A stretch of 64,000 bases of DNA from Tetracentron sinense (GCA_015143295.1 CM026568.1:18606607-18670606); one strand, 5' to 3'. Positions 1 to 12,150 are shown, numbered from the stretch's first letter. Notes: generated by a model from the sequence alone, not told the origin. Translations and numbers: made by a program.

Positions 1-2700
1 TACAGATCTCAATTACTTCAGCAATGGGTGCCCAATCACCAAAATTCCTCTCAATAAACTGGTAAGCGATGCCACTTTTTCCACTACCAACTATAAAGAG
101 TCCACCCTTGATTTCACCTTCCCCTTTGAAGGTTTGCTCCACTCCCAGAGCTTTGGCACGCTTATAATTTGCAATGGCTCGCGGATTCAATATAAATCCT
201 GTTATGAACTTCTCCTTGAGCAAATTTCCACCCCCAAGAGCCTTGAAGAAATCCATATTCCGGTCAAGGACAACGATACCACCCCAGTAGCGAGGCCAAA
301 AGTCTTTTACCTGAAACACAAGTCAGACTAAGATGAGTTGATCGAAAGAACAAGAACTTAAAATAAATTTGGTGAGTACCTCGGAGTCTATTTGCTCATG
401 AAGAACTGCGATTAGCTGAATCCCAAGTGCGTCGAACATGGGTTTTCTTGCATAGAGTTGGTGAGCTTCAGCTCTACACATGATGCACCTGTATTCCCAT
501 TTATGAGAGAAAAAAAACATAAGTAACTCAAAGTATAGCACCCCTTTTAACATACTACTTTCTTGCATAGTAACAAAATTCCCAATTTTTTAAAAAAGTC
601 GCGAATAATTCAAAGAAGTTTTCGTCAAATGATTTTGCTGATTTTTTTGAATTTTTTCATAGCCGAATAATTGCCGAACTCCGACTTTGTGACTATGCTT
701 TCTTGTACTTATATGGATGTAATAATCCATGAGACCTCCCAGTATCTATGTGTCCAAGTTACATAAATATGTAAATATCCATAAAGCTACATCTGACCAA
801 ACAAGGCTAGGTGCAGTTATGAAAGCAAACAAAATTATTTACCCAGGCCGTCGAATACAGAGCAGTATAGCTGGTTTATCGCGCCATAGTTCTGAGGCCT
901 TCATGGGTGGTGTCTTTGTTTTCACCAAGCGCTCCATCCCGATTTTATACTCTGGAGAAAGTTTCTGAACCGAGATGTTCTCGATAGAGGAATAAGGAGC
1001 AACATCATCAACTATAGGAGCAGGTTGTACACAGCCACATGCTCTAGGCTCGGCAGGCTCTGAGGCAACAATCCCCTTAAAGATATGTCCATCTTTGATC
1101 TTAATTTCACCCATAGATTGCTCAAGAAATCCATCAGAATTTTTTTTTCCCCTCAGACTTACTGCACTTTGCATCTTTCTGGAGTTCATAGACATAAGGT
1201 CACTCCCATACATGCTATTATTCCTAGAAGGCGCGGTGGTTCTTTTCTTTGCAGGGAGAACGTATGAAGAGGGCATCGGATTCCCACATGGATTTGTTCT
1301 ATCAGTGAAACGGGCGATATGGCCTCTTTTCATTCCGAATTGAGAAGAAAGAACCTGAGTGTTTAAGTTAAGAAGCTCAGGCAGAGATTTCTCTGAGGCC
1401 TCTAGCTTATCTCCGTATTGCATCAGGGCGCGGTCATGCAGGTATGTCCTGATTTCCAGTGCATCCTAAAGTAAAACCAAACAGGAGCAATAGAGGCTAT
1501 ATCAGTCACGGTGATGGTTATTTTGAGAAGCAGAACAGAATCCATTTCATTAAAAAAAAATCAGTTTCCACAAATAACAAGTCTAGCACAAAACATAGTA
1601 ACAAAGTTCTCTCCCCTCAAAGTTCTCAATAATATGCGACTTTATCATTCAACGATTAATTCATGAAGCATTTGCCACTTTTTAAAAAAGTAGTAAATTA
1701 TGCGAATTAAACACAAATTATTCACGACTTTTCTTTAAAAGTCCCGAATTAATGTCTTATATATGAAATACATTTATTTATAAGTTTTCATAATTAGTAA
1801 TCTTAATTTATAATTTTTCATATCTTGTCCGATATTTTCTTGATTGATTTTTCGAGTTTTTTTTAATTTTCTAGATTTTTCCAAAATTTCACCTAGATGA
1901 ATAATTTCCGAACTCCAACCTAACTATGAGCACAATACATATATAGGACGAGGACGAATGAAGTCTCTAACATCCACGAAATTTATTCCCATACTAAGAA
2001 TTAAGATTACTGAATCACCTGTGGCAGTTAAAATTCTAAGAAATAGACGCTAAAAAATATCAAGTAGAAAATGGGAACTATGTCAACACGCAGACCATCT
2101 CTTCAAGAACCTAAGATTGAGAAAAAGGAAACAAATCTATACAGTTCTGGAGAGAAGATTCCATAAGATACAAAGAAGACCAAATTCAGAAGATTTCAGT
2201 CTAAGAAGCTGATGACAGAACCAATTCATTTGGGACCATCATCTTCAAACAGCCAAATTCAGGGAAATATGTAGAAACTAGTAATCAACTTACTGAGTCA
2301 TGTAAACCCATTTCATCTTGGGAAATAACCCCAAAAGAAAGACAATAATAAGATAAATAATTCTCAAGAAGTGTAATATTAATTTAAAGTGAATTTATCA
2401 AGTATATGATCATAATACAACTAAAACTGATCATGAGAGATTTTACTAAAAGAAGTGAACGATTTTCGTTAGAATACCCAGTTTTAGAAAGAGAAAAAAA
2501 GGACAAATTTCGGACTGTAAACCAACCTTTTGTTGTGTTGTCATGTTTATTGAATCCATATCCTCAGAATTCATAATCTTTAACGTTGGAACATCGTCCC
2601 AACCCTCTTCTAACAGCTTCGGAACCAGTTCTTTCATAGCTCCATTTCCCACAAACTCCTCCATCAGAAATGATCCCATTCTCTTCCCAAGCAGAGACAC
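1..2700 (-). CDS. SAM domain + PRXL2-like (AhpC/TSA-type) thioredoxin-fold protein, 3' end cut by window
   Basis: Four coding exons read on the minus strand: 2527-2700, 843-1465, 380-488 and 1-310, all with GT-AG borders and continuous phase (58, then 265 and two-thirds, then 302 complete codons). Exon 1 and the start of exon 2 give a sterile alpha motif (WDDVPTLKIM, then DALEIRTYLHDRALM), a protein interaction module. After a low-complexity linker (about residues 100-200), residues 260-405 form a peroxiredoxin-like 2 domain: RRPG followed by C267-I-M-C270, the CxxC redox pair split from the preceding exon by an intron, then FWPRYWGGIVVLDRNMDFF and a glycine-rich NLLKEKF segment. The reading frame is still open at position 1, so probably only a few C-terminal codons are missing. 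The ATG at 2700 begins the SAM domain. PRXL2 proteins are thought to act in thiol redox control; substrate and location in this plant protein are unknown. Confidence 0.88.
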
Positions 2701-2990
2701 AGCTTAATCCAAACTCAGACAGCAAAAGATAAATAGCCCGAATGAGTGGAGCCTTGTTGCCAAATTGAATCCTGGATATATCATATATAAGCCGGCTGGA
2801 TTGTTTATGTATAATTACTCAGGATATATACAAATTATCCCTGAATGGATTAAAAAAATTGTAACTTTGAAAATGACATGTAGATATTTTGACAATTTGG
2901 TTTAATCCACTTTCCATGAATTTGAATATTAGGCCCTTGTATTAAAATAATCATTCCCTCAAAAGAATACTTCAACTGGCATAAATTAAT

Positions 2991-3160
2991 GGGAAGTGAT
3001 TTAAAATTCTCAATGGTAGGTGATAGCGAGAGCTCCACCACCGGTTAAACAATCCAACGGCGCCAAGGCATAAGTAGGGCCCACCATTTAATTTATGTCA
3101 GGCTTAGCGTCGTTGAATTTCTCGATAGCAGGTGTTATCGAGAGTTTTAAATCACTTTCC
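2991..3160. mobile_element. 170-bp foldback MITE, Mutator-like target duplication
   Basis: The arms are imperfect inverted repeats of about 42 bp (GGGAAGTGATTTAAAA at the left, the complement of TTTTAAATCACTTTCC at the right), and the motif TCGATAGCAGGTG lies inside. Flanks read TAAATTAAT (2982-2990) and TAAATGAAT (3161-3169), a 9-bp direct repeat with one mismatch. A 9-bp duplication is the Mutator signature. It lies about 290 bp upstream of the SAM/PRXL2 start codon, so it could sit in that gene's promoter. Confidence 0.6.
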
Positions 3161-3471
3161 TAAATGAATAACTTTTATATAACTACGTATTCAATTCAAG
3201 TTTCGACAGGTATAAAATGAGAACCGACTGGCTTGCCAAATACTGTAATTCTCTATCTAGTCTAGTGTTTCATCCTAGTGAGTTTTCGATTGATCTTCAG
3301 AAGATCATTTCAGATGATCGGTCTAGAAAACTTTTCTTCACAATGTAATCGAGTTTCTTCTTTAATATTTAATATACTGGTCGGGTCGCCTAACCCAGCT
3401 TATCTTCCAAAAAAAAACATATATTATATTTTAATTTACATAGATTTTTGTACGGAAAACATAAATGACTA

Positions 3472-3655
3472 ACACCCCGCTGCTTGTTCCAATGGTAGGG
3501 TGTGGCCTCTCCTTGGCGAAAGGTCTTAGATCTAATCCTACCGGGTGATGAGTAGCAAGCACTCACTCCCCACTACTAACTCGAACAGATACTAACATAC
3601 TAACTGCGGTTGCGGACTTATCCTATATCTAGAGCCAAAGAAAAAAGACTTAAGT
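3472..3655 (+). mobile_element. tRNA-derived SINE-like repeat, copy A
   Basis: The head starts ACACCCCGCTGC and carries a box A-like TGGTAGGGTGTGG and a box B-like AGATCTAATCC about 30 bp later, the spacing of an internal RNA polymerase III promoter. The 3' part (GAACAGATACTAACA, then GCGGTTGCGG, then an A-rich end) is shared with the minus-strand copy at 23035-23215, and the head with copies at 26130-26292 and 50930-51075. It does not fold as an intact tRNA. Confidence 0.55.
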
Positions 3656-3773
3656 TGTAGATGACATTAGGAAATGAAAACTCCAACTCGAAGAGGTTAA
3701 CTAATAAATGGATAAATAAATTACAAATTACTCACCATTTTAGTTATTGTATTCTCTCTTGAGCTACTGTAAC

Positions 3774-4349
3774 CATGGTTTAAAAAATCGCCAAAACCGT
3801 TACGTAAAGGTTTCGGTGGCCTCCGATACCCAATATCGTACATTTACTCGTTTATTCCAAAACAAAACTATAACACCCGAAACCGTTACGTAATGGGTGT
3901 TACGCCCAATATGTAAATGTTTTGGTCATAGGACTGAGTTCCGAAAATCCCTAAACTTATTCCAAAACCTCATCTTTGCTTCTTCTCTACCTATTCTTAG
4001 TACTTTTTTTTTCCTAAAATCATTTTGTTTTTTGTTGGTTAACAACTTGATTGGGGGTTTAATTTATAGATTTGAAGGAATCCAAGACAAGTTCTTTATT
4101 TCGGGTATGTTTCAACCCTCGACCCATCTAATTTCTTTATTTCTAAATTTTGAGCTTCATATTGGCTTTAAAAGTATCTTGTTACTCATTCATTATATGT
4201 TTTTTTTATTTTTTTTCTATTTATTGAAAATTTTTAGATTTAAAAAAAATAATAATAATAAGTAAAGGCCGAAACCATTACGTAACGGCGTTACGTAAAG
4301 GTTTCGGCCGTGTCCATTACGGTGTCTAAAACCATTTTTTTAAACCTTG
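3774..4349. mobile_element. hAT-type nonautonomous element (576 bp)
   Basis: Terminal inverted repeats are CATGGTTTAAAAAATCG at the left and the complement CAAGGTTTAAAAAAATGG at the right. Flanks are ACTGTAAC (3766-3773) and ACTGAAAC (4350-4357), an 8-bp target duplication with one mismatch, as expected for hAT. Just inside both ends the motif CCGTTACGTAA recurs many times in both orientations. No transposase frame is visible; the 122-residue open frame inside is AT-driven and has no recognisable domain. Confidence 0.65.
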
Positions 4350-4357
4350 ACTGAAAC

Positions 4358-5189
4358 CTCTAATGACATATAACCAAGTCATTTCATTTTTTGTAGATAA
4401 CACCCTTAAATTAGTGAACCCCATATCCTGATATCCAGATTTAATTAAACTTCTAATTTTAAAAATTACAACTAAAAGAAAATTTTTATCTCCTGAATTC
4501 TACAAAATTAAATTAAATTCAGGATAGGAAGAAACGGGTTTTGGTTTTGCCAAAGAGAGGTTTGATTATAATATAGGTTAAAAGGGTATTTAGGGAATTG
4601 AAAAAGGTGGCTTAAAAATTCAATGACAGGTTTAGATTTTGTTTAGAAAAAAGTCGTGTCGTCAGTTCGACATTGCCGGCCAAAACCTGCTCTCTTGTTA
4701 TTTTCTCAAATCTTTTAAGAAACAGAGGGGAAAGTATATCTAAACTTTGAAATATATACCCATTATAGCATTATTTAGTAAATCAGCCGTCCTTTGATTT
4801 GACATAATCTACAACTTTGAAGTAGTTTTCGTTTAACCAAAAAGAAAAAAGTATTTTTCATTGATTTAAATGTCCTCACAGTAAAAGATTCATTCAAGAA
4901 GCTTTTTGGAGGAATTTTTGTTATTTTAGTGGTATGTTTTGGTCAATTAGAAATGTGAGACATATGATGCTAATTACTGATTAGGAGCACTGGAGAAGAT
5001 AAGAGTTGTGATGGCATCCTCCTGAAGAGTAGGTCCTCCATAGAGTCCACAAGTCCACGCCATTGGTGGAACTGAAGAACCAATATTCTTTTCCAAGAGG
5101 ATATCCTGGGTCAGTCTGATTTTTTTACCATAGGGGACATTTGATGGGTCTCAGCTGGAGATCTGATAATGCTTTTGATTTAATCAGAT
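4358..5189. other. Intergenic, no gene seen
   Basis: AT-rich sequence between the hAT-type element and the LINE fragment. I see no open frame with a recognisable domain, no RNA gene and no clear repeat boundary here. Confidence 0.5.
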
Positions 5190-6205
5190 GAATGTGAAAA
5201 TCACTATTCTTATCAAAAAAATCACTTTTCTTGTCATAATGCCCTTGCAATTGATCCAAACCTTCGGAGGCGCAACATTCCGGTGGATGAGACCTGTGTG
5301 TTGTGTAAGGTGGAACCGGAAACCATGACTCACCTGTTCTTCATTTGCCCCTGCTCGCGGAGCATTTGGTTCCGTTCCCATCTTTCCCTACAACTCCCAT
5401 CTTCAGTAGAAGCTGATTTCAACCAGTGGTGGAAGAAGTGGTTATTGCATCTTGAGTTCAAATGTCGTGCCAGCCATCTGGCCATTCATGTGTGCTGTAC
5501 ATTGTGGTTCATCTGGAAAATGCGAAATGAGACCATTTTCAACAACACAGCCCCAAATCCTACCAATACCATCCGAAAGCTTGAACATTTCATCTAAGAG
5601 CTCTCGGAAGCTAAATCTCCAGTGCTTGATTCGGGGTTCTCTATCTCAAAATGGGAACCGCTGCCAAGGGATTGGATCAAAGTCAATGTGGACGGGGCAG
5701 CTCTTCAGTCTCACCTTGCAAAGGGGGCGGGAGCAATCGCTCGAAATTACTTAGGCAAAGTATTAGCGTCTTCTCATCAACCTCTTTTAGGAGGCAGTAA
5801 CCATATAGCCGAGGCAACAGCCAATCGGTTAGGCCTTCAGATGACAATTTCAAACCATTGGAATCAGATAATCCTAGAGTCCGACTCTAGGGAGCTTATT
5901 GATCCTAAAGCTTTTTGATTCGCTGCTGGGGAATTCTGAGTTTGTTCACAGGGAGATATATGCTCTGATGACGGATATTGAGCATCTTCGAACTTTTTGT
6001 GGATCGGTTCGTTTCACTTTTATTCCTAGAACCGCGAATTTCGTGGCCCATTGTAAGGCACAAGAGGCCCTGAACTCTAGTATCCGAAACTTTCCCTCGT
6101 TGTCATACTTTTCTAACTCGAATTCTTATCCTCCTGAGGAGAGGCAAATCTCTCTTGTATTTTCAATTATGGAATGAAATCGTTTTAACCAAAAAAAAAA
6201 AAAAA
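5190..6205 (+). pseudogene. 5'-truncated LINE: zf-RVT and RNase H region of a non-LTR retrotransposon
   Basis: From about 5240 the frame reads LRRRNIPVDETCVLC with a later THLFFICPCSRSIW, the cysteine-rich zf-RVT segment found after plant LINE reverse transcriptases. It then shifts frame into an RNase H domain: VNVDGAA (first acidic residue), IAEATANRLGL (Glu), LESDSRELI (Asp), then a third frame with RTANFVAHCKAQEAL at the usual C-terminal position. A run of A residues at 6191-6205 marks the 3' end. Reverse transcriptase and endonuclease are absent, which fits 5' truncation during target-primed insertion. At least two frameshifts make it inactive. Confidence 0.85.
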
Positions 6206-6374
6206 TCTCAGTAACACTGTATACATTCCAAACAAAAAAAAACAAGTGTATACATTCATGAATAACAACCATCAACATCTACAAAAAAAAATCTACAAAT
6301 CACTCTTCCATAAAAAAAAAACTACTTATACAATACCAACATTCCAATGGGTCCCACAAATATAAGAGACAGAT

Positions 6375-9300
6375 TTATGAGAGAAATTTGGTAGAGAAGT
6401 TGGGCATTTTATTCAGATGCCTCAAAATCTTCTCAGCCATTTGCCTGGTATTCCCATCCCCATGATGGAGAGCAGTGACCAGTGTTGAAGGCAACAACCT
6501 GTCCTGTGAAATATCAGAAGCAGACCTATCTCCACCTTTCATCAAGAATTTCTCAATCACCCAAAATGATTTCTGCCTCAAACCCTCTTCTCTGTGCTCC
6601 TTCAAAACATTCAAGACATGCTGTATGGCATTCACTCCACTCAGAAAACTCACACTCTGGTCCACATCAACCTTGTCATCCAACAAAGTACAGATTGCAG
6701 AAAGTGCAGCTTCAACCACCTGTACATTTTCATGGTCCAAACAAGCCAACAACCTCTCAATTGCCGTAGCATCAAGTAAGCAAAATGTGGTTTGTGAAGA
6801 ACAAGCTCCTCTGTGAACTGGGCACACTTGTATTCTCTTCCCCTTTGATGATCCACATGACAGAAACCTGGGTAAGTAGCACAAATTCACAAACTTGGGT
6901 ATCTTGATCTCTGGGGGTTTTGATAATTTTATTGATTCTGATGAGAGATTCTCTAACCCAATTGCTGATAATCTCTGTACTTCATCACTTGCTGTTCTCA
7001 TGAGTAGTTCTGTGAATACTGATGTGAAGTTGTGGTTTCTGGCTAGGGTAAGTATTTCGGGTACAAATATTGTTGTTGTGAATCTGACAATAATACCCAC
7101 TAGGCCATCTAAGTAAGAATTTGCATACCTACTTGTTCTTGTTTCACTTCTTTGGATTTCACTGATTGTTTGTAGGATTGTAGGGACTGTGTTTTTGTGG
7201 AGCAGAGCTAGATTTAGTGTGAGGTTCTGGTGGGGGAGTTTAGCTAGGAAGTTTGCCGAAACCGCTTGCTTCTCACTGATTCGGGTTATTTCGGTTGGGT
7301 TCTGGATTAAGTTCTCTGGTTGGCCTCTGACCTTGCAGAGTCTATCTGCCAGTGTGTGGCCTATAAAGGGTGCGAGTGTGATGAGCAGTTTAATTGATGC
7401 AATCCCCAGTTCATCATGTGTGGAGCTGATTAGTTCAATCAGGGTGTAGCTTGCTTCGGTCTCTTTGACCACGGAGACTACAGCAGCTGTTGATTTGGGG
7501 GATTCTGTTAGGCAGAGAAGGATTTTGATGAGGTTGATGTTAATTTCATCTGGGGTCGGGTTCTTGAGCATGTGGATGATGCTGTACACAATGTAGTCTG
7601 AACTCATTGTGTGTCCATGCGTGTTTACTTGGATGGTCTCGATAGCTAGCCCGGACTTGAGTATGTTTGCTAGGATTGCAGCAGCTTCTTTCTTTGAATT
7701 CATGGCTTCGTTGTAGATTATCTGCTTGAACATCTCTTCGACCATGATCGGCATGATGCCAGCTTCTACCAGTGTTTTGCTGTTTGGGTGGTAAGATGAG
7801 ATCTGCACTAGAGCTTTAAATGCTGCCTTCCTTGTTAGAGTGTTTCTGCTGTGCAACATTTTGATCAAGGCAGGAGAAGCTCTCTCGGCCACATAGATTT
7901 TAGTGTCATGCCCTAGAACAATTTCCCCGAGGTAGTTCCCCATTTCCATTTGCATATCTTCATTCCCTGTTTCAGTTTTGTAGTTAAGAAGGTAATATTG
8001 GCTAGAGGACTTGAATGAGTTTCAACACACTATACTTGCACATTTGAGCCGCAAAAATGCCAAAATTTGGTCATTGGATAGAAGTATCCAGAAATCTCTT
8101 TCCCAATCAAAAAAAGTATCCAGAATTCTCTGTTTCTTTCTTTGTTCCCATTTTTAATTTTTTTAGACTGGGTATTGGCCTATGTTCCACACATATAATA
8201 GAGTTTGAGTACTGCTATTCTCAACAAAAAGACTTTTGTAAACAGTGAAGTTACATTAAATATGTTATTCTTTCTAGATAAGCATATTTGTGTTATTATT
8301 TAATTCATTAAACCCTAATATGTTATTTCCATGTCGGACTATGTAACTCTTATCCATACCTGTTCGACATAGATTTTGCTTTAGATGCGTGTGATGAATC
8401 CTTGTGCCACCAGTTAAGCTGGTGTCCTCTGAGACACTGGTTAGGAATGACCTCTATTTCTCCCTATATTTCTTTGGTGCATTTATATACAGGTGTGTAG
8501 AAAACTTAATTATAAAAAAAGGTCAAGATGGCCAAGTTGGTTACGGAACCCGTTTCAGGTACTGGTACAAAAGAGCAGGATTTCGAATCCCATTCTTGAC
8601 ATGAAAATCTGTTTTGATGAACATGAAGTATTATCAAATGGTTGACAACTGCATCTCAATTGTTATGTTGCATGCTCAAATCCACTAAGTGATACTGATT
8701 AGTGTGCGAGTATGAGGAAAGTACTAGAATTTACCTCCAGAAAGATGATTTAGAAGGGGTTCCAAGAGTCCATTTTCTGCCATACGCTTGATGTTGTTTG
8801 GAGATATCTCCAAGTTCCTTAGGATTTCTTCTGCTTTCGCTGCAGTGAAGTCATCAAAGGACTGCTTGTATTTCATTGTGATCAGCATCAGAATCACCCC
8901 AGTAACTGACCCAATTTTCTCACACAGTGGTTCTGATCTTGAAAGCTCAAGCAAGAACAACAAGGATGCATGCCTTTCTGGAAGGTGATGAACTGACAAC
9001 ATCTTGATTATTGTTGAAATGACCTTTGTCCTGCCGATCATCTCCTGCACACATATACCCACCAAATAGAATGTATCTGTTGGAAATAGTTTACAAACTT
9101 TTGAGCTCCTTTATTTTTGATAATCAATTAAGACTTACATTTAGTTGAACAATACACGTATATTAATATACTTTAAAATAAAAACAAATAGATCTTCATA
9201 GGCGGTAGAAGCACTGAAACTATATAACTAAGAGCCGAAAAAAAGTAAAAACTGATAATTAAGGCATTGAAATTTTATACTATGGTGGGGCCATGGTTCA

Positions 9301-11176
9301 AAAACCCGAAAACTCGACACAACTCAAAAGTTAGCCGGGACGTGTAACTTGGAAAACTTGAAAATAACTGGACTCGGTCTAACTCGGAATCAAGTAACTC
9401 GCCCTGGCTTCCTAGCCTCTTTCTTAAGCTAGATGTTAGGCTCACTTAGCCAGCTAAGGTCTCCACCTGATGTGGTGCTTGCTGGTATCCATCCTCTTGT
9501 TCTGACCCTTACACCTCTCGGGCCGAACAGAGCCTTTCGCCTTAGGCGCGCTAGCCTAACTCTTCACCTGCATTCTCACCTCGGGACTGGAGAATGGAGA
9601 TCATTTCTCCACACCAATTTCCTGTATGTATTTATGTATGTATGTATGTATGTATGTATGTATGTATGTATCAATTAGGCAATTACCAATTTCTTGTCAT
9701 TTTATCCAAGATTAAATCACAAATAACTTGAAAACCTGACTTAAAACCAGGTTTGGTTTTATAGCCTCAAACCTAAAAACCAGGTTTAGCGCACAAATTT
9801 ATTAAACATATGTATATAAATAGTATTACTCTAAACTTACATAATTAGTGTGTAAGCTATGGATGAAAATAATGAGATATTTCCCAACATGGGTATTTAT
9901 TTGAAAGTAGAGTATCATCACATCATTCTTTCTGGGCCACATTATTATATCAGGTTTTAGTTAGTCTAGAATTGTGTTTGGGTTCATTTTGCAGAAAAAA
10001 AATTTGAGAGCTCAGGAGAACATAGAGTTAAACCTTGCCCTCATCATCCTCTGCCAATTGTCGTAATGTGTCCAGTGTTGCACACCTCACCATTCTGTCT
10101 TGATACCCCAGAAACTGAGTAAGTAATGGTATCATTCCAATGTTGCGGATCTGTACTTTATTGTATTGTTTCCCCTGGCAGAGATGTTGCAAGTCTTTTA
10201 GTGTTTCGAGGACCATACTGTCTGAGCTGGCTAAAGACAAAGCAGCCCGTGCAACCTTGATCCTTGTTGCTTCATTTCTTTCCTGCCATTCTTCTATTGT
10301 GGTCTTTAAAGCTATATTGGTGTTTAAAACTGTACTTGCAAGTTTCTTCCCTGTGGTTGGGCAAACGATATCCTCCCAATCTGCAAACTTCTTGAACCAC
10401 TCGGTTATAGCCTTCCTCTCATAGGTCACACCACTTTCAATGGTGACTGGGTCATCCATGATCTTCTTTGTTAATGGACAGAAGAAAGTCTCATACAGAG
10501 GCTCCATGTACTCAGCCACCTGTGGCAATGTCTTCACCGATAGAGCGCTTGTGTTTCCATGGCTTCCTTGGCCACTGTACGCCATGTCTCTAATGGCAAT
10601 AAGTTGTTGCATATCTAACAACTGAAGATTCTCAGGATCGATGTGGATGGAGTAAAGATCTGTTTCTGTTGATGCTGGTTCTCCCTTTGGTTGTTCTTCA
10701 AAAGACAATATTTGTAATTTTGGTTCTTTGTACTCTGACACTTGAATTTGACTAGCTTCAAAGTAAGCATTTTTCATCTCCCTTGAAAGAGATTGTACTG
10801 CAATTTCTGCATATTCTTGACCACAAAATGTTGCAATTGGTATTAAGCTCAGGCCCTCCCCTATGTTTTTCGTCACCCCTTCCAGCTGTTTTATGATCCT
10901 TCTGAGTTCAGGATGTGGAATCAAATTGGCTTCTGTGTGAAATTTTCCCACTAGATCCTTGGCAAGATCGAAGCTTTTGGATAGAAATTGTAGAATCTCC
11001 CTTGCATTTGTTGGGACATTCTCAGCTCTCTGCAACTCCATTATGGCTGGAGAAGTACGATACAGGTAACATCCAAATTCCATAAAGTTATCCTGTTCTA
11101 CTTCTATGCATGCCACTGAGGCTGTGATCTCTGAAATATATGCCAAGAGGGACTGAGCAAGAACCTCGATTGGCAT
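6375..11176 (-). CDS. U-box/ARM-repeat E3 ubiquitin ligase, PUB42/43/44 group
   Basis: Three coding exons: 10034-11176, 8735-9044 and 6375-7966 (TAA at 6375-6377). Borders are GT-AG and phases fit, giving about 1,014 residues. Residues 1-200 are the helical N-terminal region of this plant clade. A U-box follows at about 226-300, with FFCPLTKKIMDDPV, YERKAITEWF and CPTTGKKL; the U-box recruits the E2 enzyme without zinc. From about 330 to the end are leucine-rich armadillo repeats for substrate or membrane binding (for example KKEAAAILANIL, LLACLDHENVQVVEAAL). As I recall, Arabidopsis PUB43/44 are near 800 residues and PUB42 near 1,030, so length favours PUB42; the paralog is inferred. The MPIEVLAQS start follows a possible 3' splice site about 16 bp upstream, so a non-coding 5' exon is likely. 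Family members limit senescence and cell death. Confidence 0.9.
8522..8601 (+). tRNA. tRNA-Leu(CAG)-like sequence, probably a pseudogene
   Basis: This 80-bp stretch lies in intron 2 of the U-box gene, on the opposite strand. The ends GTCAAGA and TCTTGAC form a perfect 7-bp acceptor stem followed by A. GATGGCCAAGTTGG matches box A, TTCGAATCC matches box B, and TTCAGGT gives a CAG anticodon in the position used by plant tRNA-Leu with a longer variable arm. The T stem pairs poorly (several mismatches), so function is doubtful. It could instead be the head of a tRNA-Leu-derived SINE. Confidence 0.5.
9633..9671 (+). repeat. (TATG)n microsatellite
   Basis: About ten uninterrupted TATG units in intron 1 of the U-box gene. 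Confidence 0.95.
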
Positions 11177-11329
11177 CGTATCTTCCTCTAGCTGAAGAAT
11201 AAAATGAGACAGGTTATTTCAGTTATTGAATGGGACTATTCCTGTTTGAATGTGCACCTGTAACTATGTTGAGCCTCATTGCCACTAACTTTCCACCAAA
11301 TAAGGAGACAAGCGCATCTTAAGTCAAGG

Positions 11330-11668
11330 GCAAATCTTCTGTTAGGTACATAACATCACTTTTGGTGTTAAATTCCACCATCTCCACTTACAAAGCTCAT
11401 GTAAAGGTGTTTTTAGAAGAAGAAAAACACAAATTTTGGTGACCAAAGACCTGTTTGGCATCACTCCCAAGGAACAAATCTCTATTCACTGGGAATAGAA
11501 ACACATGGGAATAGAGAATTGTTCCTTGGGAGTGATGCCAAATAGGCCCTAAACTACCCTTCTTTTCTGTTTTTTGTGTTCTTTCAAAAACTTCTATAAG
11601 TGGCGCTTTGTTATTGGAGGTGAAATCTAACAACAAAACTGGTGTTGGGTACCTAATAGAAGATTTGC
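11330..11668. mobile_element. Foldback MITE, copy 1, with a second MITE nested inside
   Basis: The left arm (GCAAATCTTCTGTTAGGTAC onwards) and the right arm (ending GTACCTAATAGAAGATTTGC) are imperfect inverted repeats of about 75 bp. Between them sits the hairpin at 11448-11550. A disrupted relative lies at 11711-13004. No target duplication was found. It is just upstream of the U-box gene. Confidence 0.65.
11448..11550. mobile_element. Short hairpin MITE nested in the 11330-11668 element
   Basis: The arms TTTGGCATCACTCCCAAG and its complement are near-perfect over about 30 bp and end in ACCTGTTTGG / CCAAATAGGCCC. The GGCCTGTTTGG-type end resembles common plant MITE termini. The loop is about 40 bp and itself contains the inverted GAATAGA/TCTATTC pair. 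Confidence 0.6.
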
Positions 11669-11829
11669 TTTCTATATGGGTTGTAATAACTAATAACTGA
11701 GACCAAACTTTCTACTAGGTACCTAACAACAGTTTTGATGTTAGATTCCACATTCTCCAACAACAAAGCGCCATAGACGGGAGTTTTTGGAAAAACACAA
11801 AAACTGTTGACAGTACTTTAGTCTCACCA

Positions 11830-12150
11830 ATTTTTAGGATTTTTGAAAAGCACCGTTACTTGTGCTTCATAGTTGGAGTGTTGTGCAAAAGCATGCAAAG
11901 TGAGTAAAATAAATCCAAAACAGTAAACAAATAAAACGAAATCGAAAGCGAAAAACAAACCACAAGAGAGACACGATTTACGTGGTTCAGCAAGATGCTT
12001 ACGTCTACGTGCAGCGATATCAATCACTAATTCAACAGGAAGATTTTACAACTCTCACAAACCCTCTTCCCAAATACACTCGAAAACTGCTCTCATTCTT
12101 CTCTCCCAGCCCCTAGGAAAAGGATACTGGTTGACAGTAAAATAGATCTT
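11830..12150 (-). repeat. Copia-type LTR fragment
   Basis: Read on the minus strand, this stretch has the LTR-type segment GAACCACGTAAATCGTG with an adjacent CACGTAGACGTAAGC. The similar words TACGTGGTTCACCC and ACTACGTCGACGG occur in the LTR-like insertion at 54780-55222. Neither end is complete, and assignment to an LTR rests on that resemblance. Confidence 0.4.

Noticed and set aside
839..1423. Treating the 194-codon frame as a separate gene with its own ATG
   Set aside because: It is exon 2 of the SAM/PRXL2 gene: an acceptor at 1466-1467 and phase continuity join it to the SAM exon.
3897..4265. 122-codon frame as a gene
   Set aside because: Phe/Leu/Lys-rich AT-driven frame within a hAT-type element; no domain.
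6475..7449. Plus-strand frames opposite exon 3 of the U-box gene
   Set aside because: Shadows of the minus-strand ARM-repeat coding sequence.
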